DNA of 64,000 nt from Chryseobacterium gleum (GCA_945882095.1 CAMCWF010000003.1:1-64000); one strand, 5' to 3'. Positions 52,460 to 62,275 are shown, counted from the stretch's first letter. The notes: a model not told the origin generated them from the sequence alone. Program-made: numbers and translations.

Positions 52460-52500
52460 GGGGAAACTTTCAACTATTTCATACCTTTGAAAAAAAGATT

Positions 52501-53367
52501 ATGTTGTTATCCATGACCGGTTTTGGAAAAGTGAATGGGGTATTCGAAGGCAAAAAGCGTTCTGTAGAAATTCGCTCGTTGAATGGAAAAGGCTTGGACT
52601 TAACCTTAAAACTCCCTCCATCCTACCGTGAGTTGGAACCGGAATTCAGGAAAATCATCGCCAACCAACTTGACCGAGGTAAAATAGAGGTGGGTGTTTT
52701 CACGGAAGAAAATGGCGCCTCGTTTCCTTCAGTAATAAATACTGAACTTGCTCAATCCTATTACAAAAGCATCGCCAACCTTGCAAAGGATTGGGGGGCC
52801 GATGGAAATTCGGTTTTGGAAACCATTTTTAGACTGCCCAATGTGATCACCACAGAATCCTTCGAGGTTTCTCAAGAAGAATTTCGATTCGTTACGGCAT
52901 TGTTGTTGGATTGTGTTGAAAAAGCCAAGGAATTTAGGGCAACCGAAGGACTTGCCTTAACGGAAGACATTTGTAATTCGGTTGATAACATTTCCCAATT
53001 ATTACTTGACATTGAGCCTTTCGAGTCGGAAAGGATACCCCAAATTCGTGAACGTTTGGCTAAAGCATTAACGGAAGCCAACCTACCCATCGTTGACGAG
53101 GGCCGACTTGAGCAAGAGTTGTTGTTTTACATGGACAAATTAGATGTCGCCGAAGAAAAAACAAGACTTTCTGCGCACATTCAATATTTCAAAACCACTT
53201 TGAAAGAGCCAAATTCTGGTAAAAAAATAGGCTTTATCATTCAAGAAATGGGTAGAGAAATCAATACTTTGGGTAGCAAAAGCAATCATTCAGAAATGCA
53301 GCGCATTGTGGTTGAAATGAAAAATTATTTAGAAAAAATAAAAGAACAGGCGTTAAATGTACTCTGA
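52501..53367 (+). CDS. yicC: YicC family endoribonuclease-like protein
   Basis: A 288-residue YicC protein. It opens MLLSMTGFGKVNGVFEGKKRSVEIRSLNGKGLDL, has the glutamate-rich SQEEFRFV...LLDCVEKAKEFRATEG middle, and closes with FIIQEMGREINTLGSKSNHSEMQRIVVEMKNYLEKIKEQALNVL, the DUF1732 end. YicC is linked to stationary-phase growth and has RNase activity in E. coli. The gene overlaps gmk by 11 bases. yicC-gmk-nadD is a common order in this phylum. A TACCTTTG -7-like box lies at 52482-52489. Confidence 0.93.
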   Translation: MLLSMTGFGKVNGVFEGKKRSVEIRSLNGKGLDLTLKLPPSYRELEPEFRKIIANQLDRGKIEVGVFTEENGASFPSVINTELAQSYYKSIANLAKDWGADGNSVLETIFRLPNVITTESFEVSQEEFRFVTALLLDCVEKAKEFRATEGLALTEDICNSVDNISQLLLDIEPFESERIPQIRERLAKALTEANLPIVDEGRLEQELLFYMDKLDVAEEKTRLSAHIQYFKTTLKEPNSGKKIGFIIQEMGREINTLGSKSNHSEMQRIVVEMKNYLEKIKEQALNVL

Positions 53368-53941
53368 GAATCCATCCAACGGAAAATGCATCATCGTTTC
53401 CGCACCTTCTGGGGCAGGAAAAACAACCATCGTGCATGCATTGATGAAACAAATTTCTGCTTTGTCCTTTTCAATATCCGCTTGCAGCCGAAAACCCCGA
53501 GAAAACGAAAAAGACGGAGAAGATTATTTTTTCATTGGGCCAGAAGAATTTAAAAAACGAATTTCAGAACAGGCCTTTGTTGAATGGGAAGAGGTTTATC
53601 CCGAACATTACTATGGCACCCTAAAAAGTGAAGTTGAAAAATTATGGAAACAGTGCAAGGTCGTTGTATTCGACGTTGACGTTGTTGGCGGCCTTAATTT
53701 AAAAAAGAAATTTGGGGAGAATGCCTTGGCTCTTTTCATTCAGCCACCAAACCTAACCGTTTTAGGTCAGCGATTGAGGTCTAGAAACACAGAAACGGAG
53801 GTGCGCGTGCAACAACGCTTAAAAAAAGCAGATTGGGAAATTGAACAATCTTCAAATTTTGACCATGTAATCCTTAACGATGTCTTACCATTGGCCATTG
53901 ACAAAGCCGTGAAATTGGCAACTCATTTTATAGCATTATGA
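53357..53941 (+). CDS. gmk: guanylate kinase
   Basis: A 194-residue kinase phosphorylating GMP to GDP. P-loop SAPSGAGKTT at about 15-24; SISACSRKPRENEKDGEDYFFIGPEEF is the GMP-binding region; VVFDVDVVGGLNLKKKF and the Arg-rich RLRSRNTETEVRVQQRL complete the family. It overlaps yicC by 11 bases and nadD by 4 (ATGA), so the three are translationally coupled. Confidence 0.96.
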   Translation: MYSENPSNGKCIIVSAPSGAGKTTIVHALMKQISALSFSISACSRKPRENEKDGEDYFFIGPEEFKKRISEQAFVEWEEVYPEHYYGTLKSEVEKLWKQCKVVVFDVDVVGGLNLKKKFGENALALFIQPPNLTVLGQRLRSRNTETEVRVQQRLKKADWEIEQSSNFDHVILNDVLPLAIDKAVKLATHFIAL

Positions 53942-54525
53942 AAATCGGGCTGTTTTTTGGCACCTTTAACCCGATTCATTCGGGGCATTTAATGTTGGCA
54001 GAAGGCATGTTGAATTACAGCGATCTTGATCAAGTTTGGTTCGTAGTTACGCCACAAAACCCCTCCAAAACCAAACAGACGTTATTGGCAGATTTTCATC
54101 GTTTAAATATGGTTCGTGATGCCATTTCAGAAAACATTCGTTTTCGGGATTGTGACATTGAGTTTTCCTTAAACAAACCCAGTTATACGGCTGTAACCCT
54201 TGGTTATTTAACTGAGAAATACCCGGCACATTCTTTTGATTTAATCCTTGGGGAGGACAATTTGCGAAACTTTAATAAATGGTTCAATTTTGAAACCATC
54301 CTGAAAAACCACCGAATCTTGGTATACCCTCGGGAAAAACAGGAAAATGAATACGGTGAAACCCCACCCGTTTCGCACGAAAACATCCTACTGCTTCCAA
54401 GCGTCCCTGTTCTGCAAATTTCATCCAGTCAAATTCGCCAGCTCGTGTTAGCCAATAAAAGCATAAAGTACCTTGTGCCAGATTCCGTAGAGCGTCAAAT
54501 TCAAGAAATGGGATTTTACCGCTAA
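53938..54525 (+). CDS. nadD: nicotinate-nucleotide adenylyltransferase
   Basis: A 195-residue enzyme joining NaMN and ATP to form deamido-NAD. GTFNPIHSGHL at 8-18 is the nucleotidyltransferase (HxGH) motif; FDLILGEDNLRNFNKW and LQISSSQIRQLV are the second and SSTxxR-like motifs. It overlaps gmk by 4 bases. Its end overlaps the convergent surface protein by 4 bases. Confidence 0.95.
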   Translation: MKIGLFFGTFNPIHSGHLMLAEGMLNYSDLDQVWFVVTPQNPSKTKQTLLADFHRLNMVRDAISENIRFRDCDIEFSLNKPSYTAVTLGYLTEKYPAHSFDLILGEDNLRNFNKWFNFETILKNHRILVYPREKQENEYGETPPVSHENILLLPSVPVLQISSSQIRQLVLANKSIKYLVPDSVERQIQEMGFYR

Positions 54526-55922
54526 TTCATTAGGATCCATTCTACTACATAACTATCGTTTTCAAGGAGATAATTTTCAAAATCTACGCGAATCCTGTAG
54601 GAGCCGTTTGCAAAAGAACTTGGCAATTCCAAAACACTTTGGTTCCCACTGTTTCCCTCAAAAAGCAGTTGACCCAAAAGGTCATATATATGCACTTGAA
54701 AATGGGTGATTTGGTCGTTTTTGGAGCGAATTACGGTTTTACCTCCCGTCGTTCCCGGATTGGGATAGATTACAAAATCCAGGGGAATTGTGATTTGGTT
54801 AAAAGCGGAAGCATCGAATTTAAATAAGAAGAAGCCAGCGTTTCGGTCAGACATTAATATCCTATTGCTGTTGAATAGGGCGTATATCCCCCAGGCACCC
54901 CACATGGAAAAATTGGTGTTCGGTGTTTCATTGTAGGTGTCATAATAGGCCACTTCATAGGGTGCACCATTGGAAATATTGTAAATTCTCAAGCCATCAA
55001 CATAATAGGCAATGAAGGCAAAATCATCGGTACAATGGATGTTGTGTGCTGTTTTTGGAATTGGGTGATTGTTTGTGCCGAAAAAATACCGAGGAATGAT
55101 GCTGTAATCGTCCAATACCTCGCATTTCTTCACGGGTAATCCAGCGGTTTCATCAGCAAAGACATATGTTTTTCCATTTGGGGTTAACCATCCTTGGTGG
55201 TTGTATCCTTGGTAGTTATAAAACGCAAGGGCATTCAAATAAACCGGCTGGGAAGGGTTGCTAAAATCGAACACTTGAATTCCTTCATAACCGCAATTCA
55301 ACATGGCTATGTTGTCGCGAACATAAAGGTCGTGGACTTCACTCACTTGATACATTCCCGCATAAACCAAACTTGGGGCAATTGGATTTTGCAAACTGTA
55401 TACACAAAGCGGTATGATTCCTTGATTCAATCCATTTACGATGGGCGTCACTGTACACGCGTAAAGTAGCTGATTGGTTGAGTCAATAAAAATATTATGG
55501 GTCTTACCAAAGGCATTCCCTTGTAAATCAGCAACCAAATGAACCGAATCAGGAAGGTAGGAAAGGTCTATTATTTGTAAACTGCTTGTACCTTCATCAC
55601 AGGAGGCGTAAAGGTAATGGTCAAACGTCTTATACTCTCTTGTTATGGCTTGCGCAGAAACATATGCCCCCGGAACGAAGTCTATGAATGCTAAGGTTTC
55701 CTGTTCGCTGATTTTAAAAATGTGCGCGCCTTCCGTTGAGCCAATCACGCCATATTCAATTCCCCCGATGGTAAACCCATAACAGCCTGGAAACCTAACA
55801 TTCGAACTGTTCGAAAGAATGCTGTCAGAGAACCAATGATCAAGCAGCGTAATGTTTTTTTGGTCTTGACCCCAGCAGGAAAACCAACCCATGAAAACAC
55901 AGCTCATCATGATTACCCTCAT
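54522..55922 (-). CDS. choice-of-anchor B surface protein with T9SS type A domain
   Basis: A 466-residue protein: signal peptide (MRVIMMSCVFMGWFSCWGQ), then repeated LVIVD-type beta-propeller units (EGAHIFKIS, SLQIIDLSYLP, GIQVFDFSNPSQPVYL, GLRIYNISNGAPYEVAYYD). These are characteristic of the choice-of-anchor B family, which keeps its C-terminal sorting signal variable. The end is a type A sorting domain (IPLDFVIYPNPGTTGGKTVI...HIYDLLGQLLFEG...FANGSYRIRVDFEN), so export is by T9SS. It overlaps the upstream methyltransferase gene as ATGA. Confidence 0.88.
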   Translation of the reverse strand: MRVIMMSCVFMGWFSCWGQDQKNITLLDHWFSDSILSNSSNVRFPGCYGFTIGGIEYGVIGSTEGAHIFKISEQETLAFIDFVPGAYVSAQAITREYKTFDHYLYASCDEGTSSLQIIDLSYLPDSVHLVADLQGNAFGKTHNIFIDSTNQLLYACTVTPIVNGLNQGIIPLCVYSLQNPIAPSLVYAGMYQVSEVHDLYVRDNIAMLNCGYEGIQVFDFSNPSQPVYLNALAFYNYQGYNHQGWLTPNGKTYVFADETAGLPVKKCEVLDDYSIIPRYFFGTNNHPIPKTAHNIHCTDDFAFIAYYVDGLRIYNISNGAPYEVAYYDTYNETPNTNFSMWGAWGIYALFNSNRILMSDRNAGFFLFKFDASAFNQITIPLDFVIYPNPGTTGGKTVIRSKNDQITHFQVHIYDLLGQLLFEGNSGNQSVLELPSSFANGSYRIRVDFENYLLENDSYVVEWILMN

Positions 55923-56464
55923 GAGCGCAGTCTTTTATCCAGGTGTTTTACACATTCCCAAAGGACAATCCCTGCGCATACGCTCACATTCAAGCTGTGT
56001 TTTGTGCCAAACTGAGGGATTTCAATCACCCCAGAAGCGACGTCTATTACGGATTGCTTTACGCCCTTTACCTCATTTCCAAAAACAAATGCCACCGGAC
56101 CTGTCAGCACATTTTTTAACAAATGTAATGGAACCGTTTGCTCGGATTGTTCAATGGCCAGAATAAGATAACCCGCTTTTTGTAAGGATTTGACCGCATC
56201 CAAAACCTCCAAGTTGTATTCCCATGAAACCGTCTCGGTTGCTCCCAAGGCTGTTTTATGAATTTCACGTTGCGGGGGACAAGGGGTTATTCCACACAGA
56301 ATTATTTTCTCGACACAAAAAGCATCCGCGGTCCGAAAAAAAGCGCCAACATTTTCATGTGAGCGTATGTCATCTAAAACCAAAACGATCGGGTTTTTGG
56401 CGGCTGCTTTGTAGTCATCATCAGACAATCTATTTAATTCCCAAAGTTTTAGCTTTTTATTCAT
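55919..56464 (-). CDS. TrmH/SpoU family RNA 2'-O-methyltransferase
   Basis: A 181-residue knotted (SPOUT) methyltransferase. Motif 1 VLDDIRSHENVGAFFRTADAF, motif 2 VAFVFGNEVKGVKQSVID, and motif 3 IPQFGTKHSLNVSVCAGIVLWE are all seen. The substrate, tRNA or rRNA ribose, cannot be told. It is the first gene of a two-gene unit with the choice-of-anchor B protein. It is divergent to mutS with a short shared promoter region. Confidence 0.93.
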   Translation of the reverse strand: MNKKLKLWELNRLSDDDYKAAAKNPIVLVLDDIRSHENVGAFFRTADAFCVEKIILCGITPCPPQREIHKTALGATETVSWEYNLEVLDAVKSLQKAGYLILAIEQSEQTVPLHLLKNVLTGPVAFVFGNEVKGVKQSVIDVASGVIEIPQFGTKHSLNVSVCAGIVLWECVKHLDKRLRS

Positions 56465-56490
56465 GTGTTGATAACAAGTATTGTTAATGT

Positions 56491-56521
56491 TTTGTATTTC
56501 GGGTTAGTGAGATTAATTTCG
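56491..56521 (+). promoter_or_regulatory. promoter of mutS (TAATTTCG variant)
   Basis: TTTG (56491-56494), 19-base spacer, TAATTTCG (56514-56521), one mismatch from TAnnTTTG. Predicted start near 56525, about 25 bases before the TTG start at 56550. Confidence 0.5.
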
Positions 56522-56549
56522 TGATACAAAAGTCACAAATCTATATCAT

Positions 56550-59177
56550 TTGGCGAAAACATCAACCCCCAAGGAGGAAACTCCATTAATGAAACAATAC
56601 CATCAAATCAAGGCAAAATACCCAGATGCCTTGTTGCTGTTTCGTGTGGGAGATTTTTACGAAACCTTTGGCGCTGATGCGATAAAAACATCAAAAATTC
56701 TGGGAATTGTCCTTACAAAAAGAAAAAACGGGGCCGCAGCCCACATAGAACTTGCTGGGTTTCCACACCATTCATTAGAAACCTACCTCCCAAAATTGGT
56801 TAGAGCCGGACAGAGGGTTGCTGTTTGCGATCAACTTGAGGATCCCAAAATGACAAAAACCATCGTAAAAAGAGGGGTGACAGAACTGGTCTCCCCCGGA
56901 GTTGCGTTTAATGACCAGGTATTAAAACAAAAAAGCAATAATTTTCTTTGTGCCATTCACTTTGGGGTTGAGGCAGTTGGCATCGCCTTTCTTGACATCT
57001 CTACAGGGGAATTTTTATTAGGTCAAGGAAGCGTTGGGTACATCGAAAAATTAATTTCCATTTTTCAACCTGCAGAATTTGTTTATCAAAAGCAACACGC
57101 CTCCAATTTCAAAAACCTAGTCATCGACACCGCCAGTACTTTCCGATTAGAAGATTGGGTTTTCACCAAGGAGTATGCTTTTGACCACCTCACAGCACAT
57201 TTTGGAACAAAAAACCTAAGTGGATTCGGCATAAAAGACCAAGGGATGGGCATTATTGCAGCCTCAGCGGCCCTACACTATACGAAGGAAAATCAATTCC
57301 ATGAACTTCACCATTTGAGAAGTTTGTCAAGAATTGAAGACCAAGACCATGTTTGGATGGATCGTTTTACGATAAAAAACCTTGAGTTGGTCTCCTCTGT
57401 TCACGAAAACGCAACGACATTATTGGATGTGATTGACTACACTTTAACGCCAATGGGCGGACGCCTCCTCAAGCGATGGGCCTTACTTCCATTGACGAAC
57501 CTTGTCCAAATTCAAGCGCGCCACCAAGTGGTTTCATGGTTTAAAGAAAAGGGTGCGCCCTTGGAAAAGATAAGAGATTACCTATCTCAGGTAGGTGATT
57601 TGGAACGGCTGATTTCAAAGGCTGCGGTTGGAAAAGTGAACCCAAGGGAAATTCGTCACATTCATCGCAGCCTGACATGCATTCCAATGATTACCTCTGT
57701 TTTACAGGAGGCTCATGCCGTTGGCCCCATTCTAAAGCTTAGCGCACAGTTTGACGCGTGCCAAGACTTGCTTGACAAAATTGACCTGATGTTGGACGAG
57801 GAACCCGCTGTGGCGGTCGGAAAAGGAAAGGTGATCCGCGCGGGATATCATGCTGACTTAGATGATTTACGCAACATCTCGCTAAATGGTAAGACATTTT
57901 TGGAAAAACTTCAGGAGGAAGAGGCGTTACGTACAGGTATTACGAGCTTAAAAATCTCATTTAACAATGTTTTTGGGTATTACATTGAGGTAAGAAATAC
58001 ACACAAGGACAAAGTTCCGGAAGATTGGATTCGAAAACAAACGTTGGTGAACGCCGAGCGCTATGTAACCGAAGCCTTGAAGGTTTATGAAGAAAAAATA
58101 CTGGGTGCTGAAGCAAAAATTCTTGCGTTGGAGCAAACCATTTACCAAGAACTACTGATCATAATTACAGAATATATTTCGAAGGTTCAAATGAATTCTC
58201 AGCTACTCGCAAGGCTCGATGTGCTTTGTGGTTTTGCGGAATTGGCAACGCTAAAAGCATATTGTTTACCGGAAATGAACAATGGCCTAAACCTGCATTT
58301 TGAACAAGCGCGACACCCCGTCATAGAACACCACATGAAACCCGGGGAAATTTATGTTCCCAACGACTTGTTCCTGTCAAATGAAGACCAGCAAATCATC
58401 ATGATTACAGGACCGAACATGAGTGGAAAAAGCGCGGTGCTTCGCCAAACGGCTTTGGTCGTTATTTTGGCTCAAATGGGTTCTTTTGTGCCTGCACAAA
58501 AAGCGGAAATCGGTATCGTAGATAAGATTTTTACCCGCGTAGGAGCTTCGGACAATCTGTCTTCGGGAGAATCCACTTTTATGGTGGAAATGAATGAGAC
58601 AGCCAGTATCCTCAATAATCTTTCAGAACGCAGCTTGGTGATTTTAGATGAAATTGGTCGCGGGACGAGCACCTATGATGGCATTTCGATTGCGTGGGCC
58701 ATTACGGAATACCTCCATGAAAATCCGAAGGCAAAAGCCAAAACCCTTTTTGCAACGCATTACCATGAATTAAATGAAATGGCCAAACGGTTTCCAAGGG
58801 TGGTTAATTACTCGATTGCCGTCAAGGAAATGGGAAAAAACATTTTGTTTTTAAGGAAAATGGTGCCGGGAGGAAGTGCGCATTCGTTTGGGATACATGT
58901 TGCGAAAATTGCGGGTATGCCAGACTGGGTGGTCTCTAGAGCCGAGGCGGTTCTGAAGGATCTAGAAAAATCTCACCAACACGTGGGGGAAAAATCAGCT
59001 AAAAAGACCCTTGCCTCAATGCCCTCTAAAGATGCTATGCAACTTAGTTTTTTTCAACTCAACGACCCTGTTTTGGAACAAATTCATTCAGCTTTGGTAG
59101 AAATAGACATCAATGTACTCACACCTGTTGAGGCATTAATGAAGTTAAATGAGGTAAAAAAACTCATTGGAGGTTAA
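56550..59177 (+). CDS. mutS: DNA mismatch repair protein MutS
   Basis: An 875-residue MutS that recognises mismatches. Mismatch-reading FYE of DFYETFG at 37-39; connector and lever domains through about 560; clamp region RNTHKDKVPEDW; ATPase Walker A GPNMSGKS at about 621-628, VGASDNLSSGESTFMVEM, Walker B VILDEIGRGTST, and H-loop FATHYHEL. The start used is TTG at 56550, because family members begin with a short basic leader before TPLMKQY. The alternative is ATG at 56589, 11 bases after an AAGGAGG sequence. MutS normally works with MutL, not in this window. Confidence 0.95.
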   Translation: MAKTSTPKEETPLMKQYHQIKAKYPDALLLFRVGDFYETFGADAIKTSKILGIVLTKRKNGAAAHIELAGFPHHSLETYLPKLVRAGQRVAVCDQLEDPKMTKTIVKRGVTELVSPGVAFNDQVLKQKSNNFLCAIHFGVEAVGIAFLDISTGEFLLGQGSVGYIEKLISIFQPAEFVYQKQHASNFKNLVIDTASTFRLEDWVFTKEYAFDHLTAHFGTKNLSGFGIKDQGMGIIAASAALHYTKENQFHELHHLRSLSRIEDQDHVWMDRFTIKNLELVSSVHENATTLLDVIDYTLTPMGGRLLKRWALLPLTNLVQIQARHQVVSWFKEKGAPLEKIRDYLSQVGDLERLISKAAVGKVNPREIRHIHRSLTCIPMITSVLQEAHAVGPILKLSAQFDACQDLLDKIDLMLDEEPAVAVGKGKVIRAGYHADLDDLRNISLNGKTFLEKLQEEEALRTGITSLKISFNNVFGYYIEVRNTHKDKVPEDWIRKQTLVNAERYVTEALKVYEEKILGAEAKILALEQTIYQELLIIITEYISKVQMNSQLLARLDVLCGFAELATLKAYCLPEMNNGLNLHFEQARHPVIEHHMKPGEIYVPNDLFLSNEDQQIIMITGPNMSGKSAVLRQTALVVILAQMGSFVPAQKAEIGIVDKIFTRVGASDNLSSGESTFMVEMNETASILNNLSERSLVILDEIGRGTSTYDGISIAWAITEYLHENPKAKAKTLFATHYHELNEMAKRFPRVVNYSIAVKEMGKNILFLRKMVPGGSAHSFGIHVAKIAGMPDWVVSRAEAVLKDLEKSHQHVGEKSAKKTLASMPSKDAMQLSFFQLNDPVLEQIHSALVEIDINVLTPVEALMKLNEVKKLIGG

Positions 59178-59184
59178 TTTCTTT

Positions 59185-59215
59185 TTTGGAAGAATCATTG
59201 TTTTTTGTAAATTTG
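59185..59215 (+). promoter_or_regulatory. promoter of the tRNA-Gly/tRNA-Leu operon
   Basis: TTTG (59185-59188), 19-base spacer, TAAATTTG (59208-59215); predicted start about 45 bases before the tRNA-Gly 5' end. Confidence 0.65.
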
Positions 59216-59263
59216 TCGCCCGTTGATAGATATTGATGTTCTCAAAATTTAAAAAACGGAAAT

Positions 59264-59336
<73 letters not shown>

Positions 59337-59343
59337 CTGGATT

Positions 59344-59426
59344 GCTCGAGTGGTGGAATGGTAGACACGCCGGACTTAAAATCCTGTGGGCATTAGCCCG
59401 TGCGGGTTCAAGTCCCGCCTCGAGTA
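59344..59426 (+). tRNA. tRNA-Leu (anticodon UAA)
   Basis: An 83-base type II tRNA. Acceptor GCTCGAG/CTCGAGT (one G-U pair) with discriminator A; anticodon loop CTTAAAA gives UAA; variable arm GTGGGCATTAGCCCGT; T-arm GCGGGTTCAAGTCCCGC. Reads UUA, and UUG by wobble. CCA not encoded. Confidence 0.96.
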
Positions 59427-59428
59427 CT

Positions 59429-59480
59429 AAAACCAGAGAAGATACCGCGCGAATGCAAGGTCCCGAACTCTGGTTTTTTT
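59429..59480 (+). terminator. intrinsic terminator of the tRNA operon
   Basis: AAAACCAGAG (59429-59438) pairs with CTCTGGTTTT (59468-59477), then continued Ts. The loop is long (about 29 bases) and may hold a weak inner pairing. Confidence 0.72.
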
Positions 59481-59644
59481 CTCTTCTCCACACATTTTCT
59501 TTCCCAAGTTAAACTTATGGTCAACCTCATCGCCCATTTGTTTCCCTAAAAAAAGCTTGTATTCAGCGCAACTTCCTATGAGAAACCTCTAAACCCATTG
59601 ATTTTTGTAACTTTGCTTCGATTTTTTTAGGTAAATGAAGATTC

Positions 59645-62275
59645 ATGTGGAGTAAAATAGCAAGTATAATTCTTAGAAATCGGTTATATATTTTAACCTT
59701 AATTTTTCTAATTACGTTGTTTTTTGGGTATTTTGCTGTAACATCTTTACGGGTTGACAATCGTTTTGGCATTATGTTGCCAAAGGACAACCCAACGCAA
59801 TTAGACTACCATAAATTTAAGGAACAATTTGGCGAAGATGGCTCTACCTTGGTCATTGCCATTCATTCGGACTCTTTGTATACGGAGCGTAATTTTAAAA
59901 AATGGAAGGAGTTAGGCAATAAAATTTTAGCCTGTAAAGGAGTTCAAAATGTCATCTCTGAAGCCACTTTATTTTCCATTAGCAACAACAAGCAGGAGGA
60001 GAAATTTGAAGTTCATCGCATTTTTTATGACACAACTTTTCGGGAAAAAGGCATTGACTCCATTCGAAAGGAAATAAAAATCAATCCTTTATTCAATCGG
60101 GTTTTGTTTAACGACAGCAGTAAGGTTTCGCTGTTAATGATTGGCTTGGACGAAAAAATATTGGAAGACCGAAAAAAATCCAAAGTTGTATTCGAAATAG
60201 AAGAAATCGCGGAAAACTACAAACAATATTTTGGTAAACCACACTTCGCGGGATTGCCACACATTCGCGTACTTGTTGCTAAACGTATCCTTAATGAAAT
60301 GTACATCTTTTTAGGATTATCGGTTTTAGCATCCTCTCTTTTGCTATATATCTTTTTCCGTTCATTGCGGATTGTTTTCCAATGTAATTTAGTGGTTTTT
60401 ATTTCCGTGATTTGGGCCTTGGGAATGGTTGCTTTGTTCAATTATTCATTGACTGTAATGATGGCTCTAATTCCACCGTTACTCATCGTAATTGGGGTGC
60501 CGAATTGCGTTTTTATCGTGACCCGATACCACCAGGAATATGTGCGTTTACAAAACAAAACAAAGGCATTGTTCACGATGATTCGTAGAATTGGCCCGGT
60601 AACCTTTCTTACAAACCTCACTACGGCTGTAGGTTTCGTAACCTTTACAAGCAGTGAGCGCCTTGCTGAATTCGGAATTATTTCCAGCATTAACATCATG
60701 GTGGTTTTTGTGTTGTCTTTATGCATTGTGCCCATCATGGCTTCGTTTAGTAAACCACCCCTTGAGAGACATTTACGACACCTTAGCAGGGTTTATTCCC
60801 AAGGGTTTATGGAACGCATAATAAAAATAATCACGAAGCACCGTCCTTGGATTTATGCGGTTTCCATTGTCTTAGTTATTGTTGGGCTTTATGGTATGAC
60901 AAAAATCATTGCGACAGGAAATGTAACAGGAGACATTCCTAAAAACGACCCCATTGCTGTTGATTTGAGGTTTTTAGAAAAAAACTTTGGTGGATCCATT
61001 CCTTTTGAAATTACCGTTAATTATAAAAAACCAGGGAATCTTTTTGACCAAACAACCATGGAACGAGTTGAGGCCGTTCAAGAAACCTTTGAACACGACA
61101 CCTTGTTCTCCAAAAGTTTAACCTACCTCGATTTCTTGAAAACCATAAACATGGCTTACCATGGAAACGATCCAAATTATTATAAACTGATTAACAAAAG
61201 AGATAAACTTCGATTAAAATCCTACATGGATAAGTTCGATTTTAGTTCTGTGAACGGGGGTAATATTTCTCTAAAAGATTTGATTGATACTTCCCACACA
61301 ACCTTGCGCATTAGAACCCAAATGAAAGATCTAGGGTCCTACAGTGTTTCTCAAAAGGTGGATACTTTGCGCTTCAAAGTGGACCAAATCATGAATCCGG
61401 ACAAAGGAATAATGGAAAGACAATTTGCGCAATTAAAGAATGGGAAAAAAGGGATGTTTGACTCAATCGTAATGGAGAACCCTGCGATTTACAACTCACT
61501 TGCACAGCAAATCTCAAAAGGAGACACCGCGATGCTGTATCAATTTGATTTAGATCAAAGCTTTATGCTCAAATACAAAAACCAACAGGGAACACTGCAA
61601 AAAATACGAAAAGCCATAGACGAACAATACTATGATGTAACATTTACAGGGGTCTCGGTCGTGGTTTCTGAAGGAACCAAATACCTATTCATCAATTTGA
61701 TACAAAGCTTAATCTTTGCCATATTATCCATTGCGTTGCTAATGGCCGTTCTTTTCAGATCGTTAAAGATTATTCTTATATCGATGATTCCCAACATCAT
61801 TCCTTTATTGATCACAGCCGGAATTATGGGGTATTTTAAAATACCATTGAAGCCTTCTACCCTATTGGTTTTTGGAATTGCCCTTGGTATTACTGTAGAT
61901 AATGCCATTCTCTTTTTGGCGAAGTATCGTCAGGAGTTAAAACTACATTCCCACGATATGAATTATGCCATCCTAAAATCTCTACGCGAAACAGGACTGG
62001 GTATTTTTTATACTTCCGTAATCCTTTTCTTTGGGTTCATCATGTTTGTTTTTTCTCAATTTGGAGGAACAAAAGGATTGGGGCTGCTGGTTTCCATTAC
62101 CATTCTCGTTGGGATGGTTACCAACTTAATCGTTTTGCCTGCTTTACTTCTTTCTTTACAAAAAAGGGTGATGTCTAAGTCTTTCGAGGAGCCTTTTTTC
62201 GAGATTTTTGATGAAGAGACGGATTATGACACCGAAAAACTTCAAGTGGAAGTCATCAAAGCAATCGGGGAGTAA
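59645..62275 (+). CDS. RND/MMPL superfamily transporter
   Basis: An 876-residue inner-membrane protein with the duplicated RND plan. TM1 is at about 11-33, a periplasmic loop follows (FGIMLPKDNPTQLDYHKFKEQFGED typical of MMPL/HpnN-like proteins), then TM2-6 about 215-375. TM7 is near 400-420, a second loop to about 690, and TM8-12 to the end. VFGIALGITVDNAILFLAKYRQEL is the conserved sterol-sensing-like TM segment with aspartate. It is likely to move lipids or hydrophobic molecules. No membrane-fusion partner is adjacent. Function inferred from family only. A TAACTTTG box at 59608-59615 is a possible -7. Confidence 0.9.
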   Translation: MWSKIASIILRNRLYILTLIFLITLFFGYFAVTSLRVDNRFGIMLPKDNPTQLDYHKFKEQFGEDGSTLVIAIHSDSLYTERNFKKWKELGNKILACKGVQNVISEATLFSISNNKQEEKFEVHRIFYDTTFREKGIDSIRKEIKINPLFNRVLFNDSSKVSLLMIGLDEKILEDRKKSKVVFEIEEIAENYKQYFGKPHFAGLPHIRVLVAKRILNEMYIFLGLSVLASSLLLYIFFRSLRIVFQCNLVVFISVIWALGMVALFNYSLTVMMALIPPLLIVIGVPNCVFIVTRYHQEYVRLQNKTKALFTMIRRIGPVTFLTNLTTAVGFVTFTSSERLAEFGIISSINIMVVFVLSLCIVPIMASFSKPPLERHLRHLSRVYSQGFMERIIKIITKHRPWIYAVSIVLVIVGLYGMTKIIATGNVTGDIPKNDPIAVDLRFLEKNFGGSIPFEITVNYKKPGNLFDQTTMERVEAVQETFEHDTLFSKSLTYLDFLKTINMAYHGNDPNYYKLINKRDKLRLKSYMDKFDFSSVNGGNISLKDLIDTSHTTLRIRTQMKDLGSYSVSQKVDTLRFKVDQIMNPDKGIMERQFAQLKNGKKGMFDSIVMENPAIYNSLAQQISKGDTAMLYQFDLDQSFMLKYKNQQGTLQKIRKAIDEQYYDVTFTGVSVVVSEGTKYLFINLIQSLIFAILSIALLMAVLFRSLKIILISMIPNIIPLLITAGIMGYFKIPLKPSTLLVFGIALGITVDNAILFLAKYRQELKLHSHDMNYAILKSLRETGLGIFYTSVILFFGFIMFVFSQFGGTKGLGLLVSITILVGMVTNLIVLPALLLSLQKRVMSKSFEEPFFEIFDEETDYDTEKLQVEVIKAIGE

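Noticed and set aside
59344-59426. C-U mismatch in the anticodon stem of tRNA-Leu(UAA)
   Set aside because: The GGACTTAAAATCCTG arm looks typical of this tRNA in the phylum, so it is not a sign of a broken gene.
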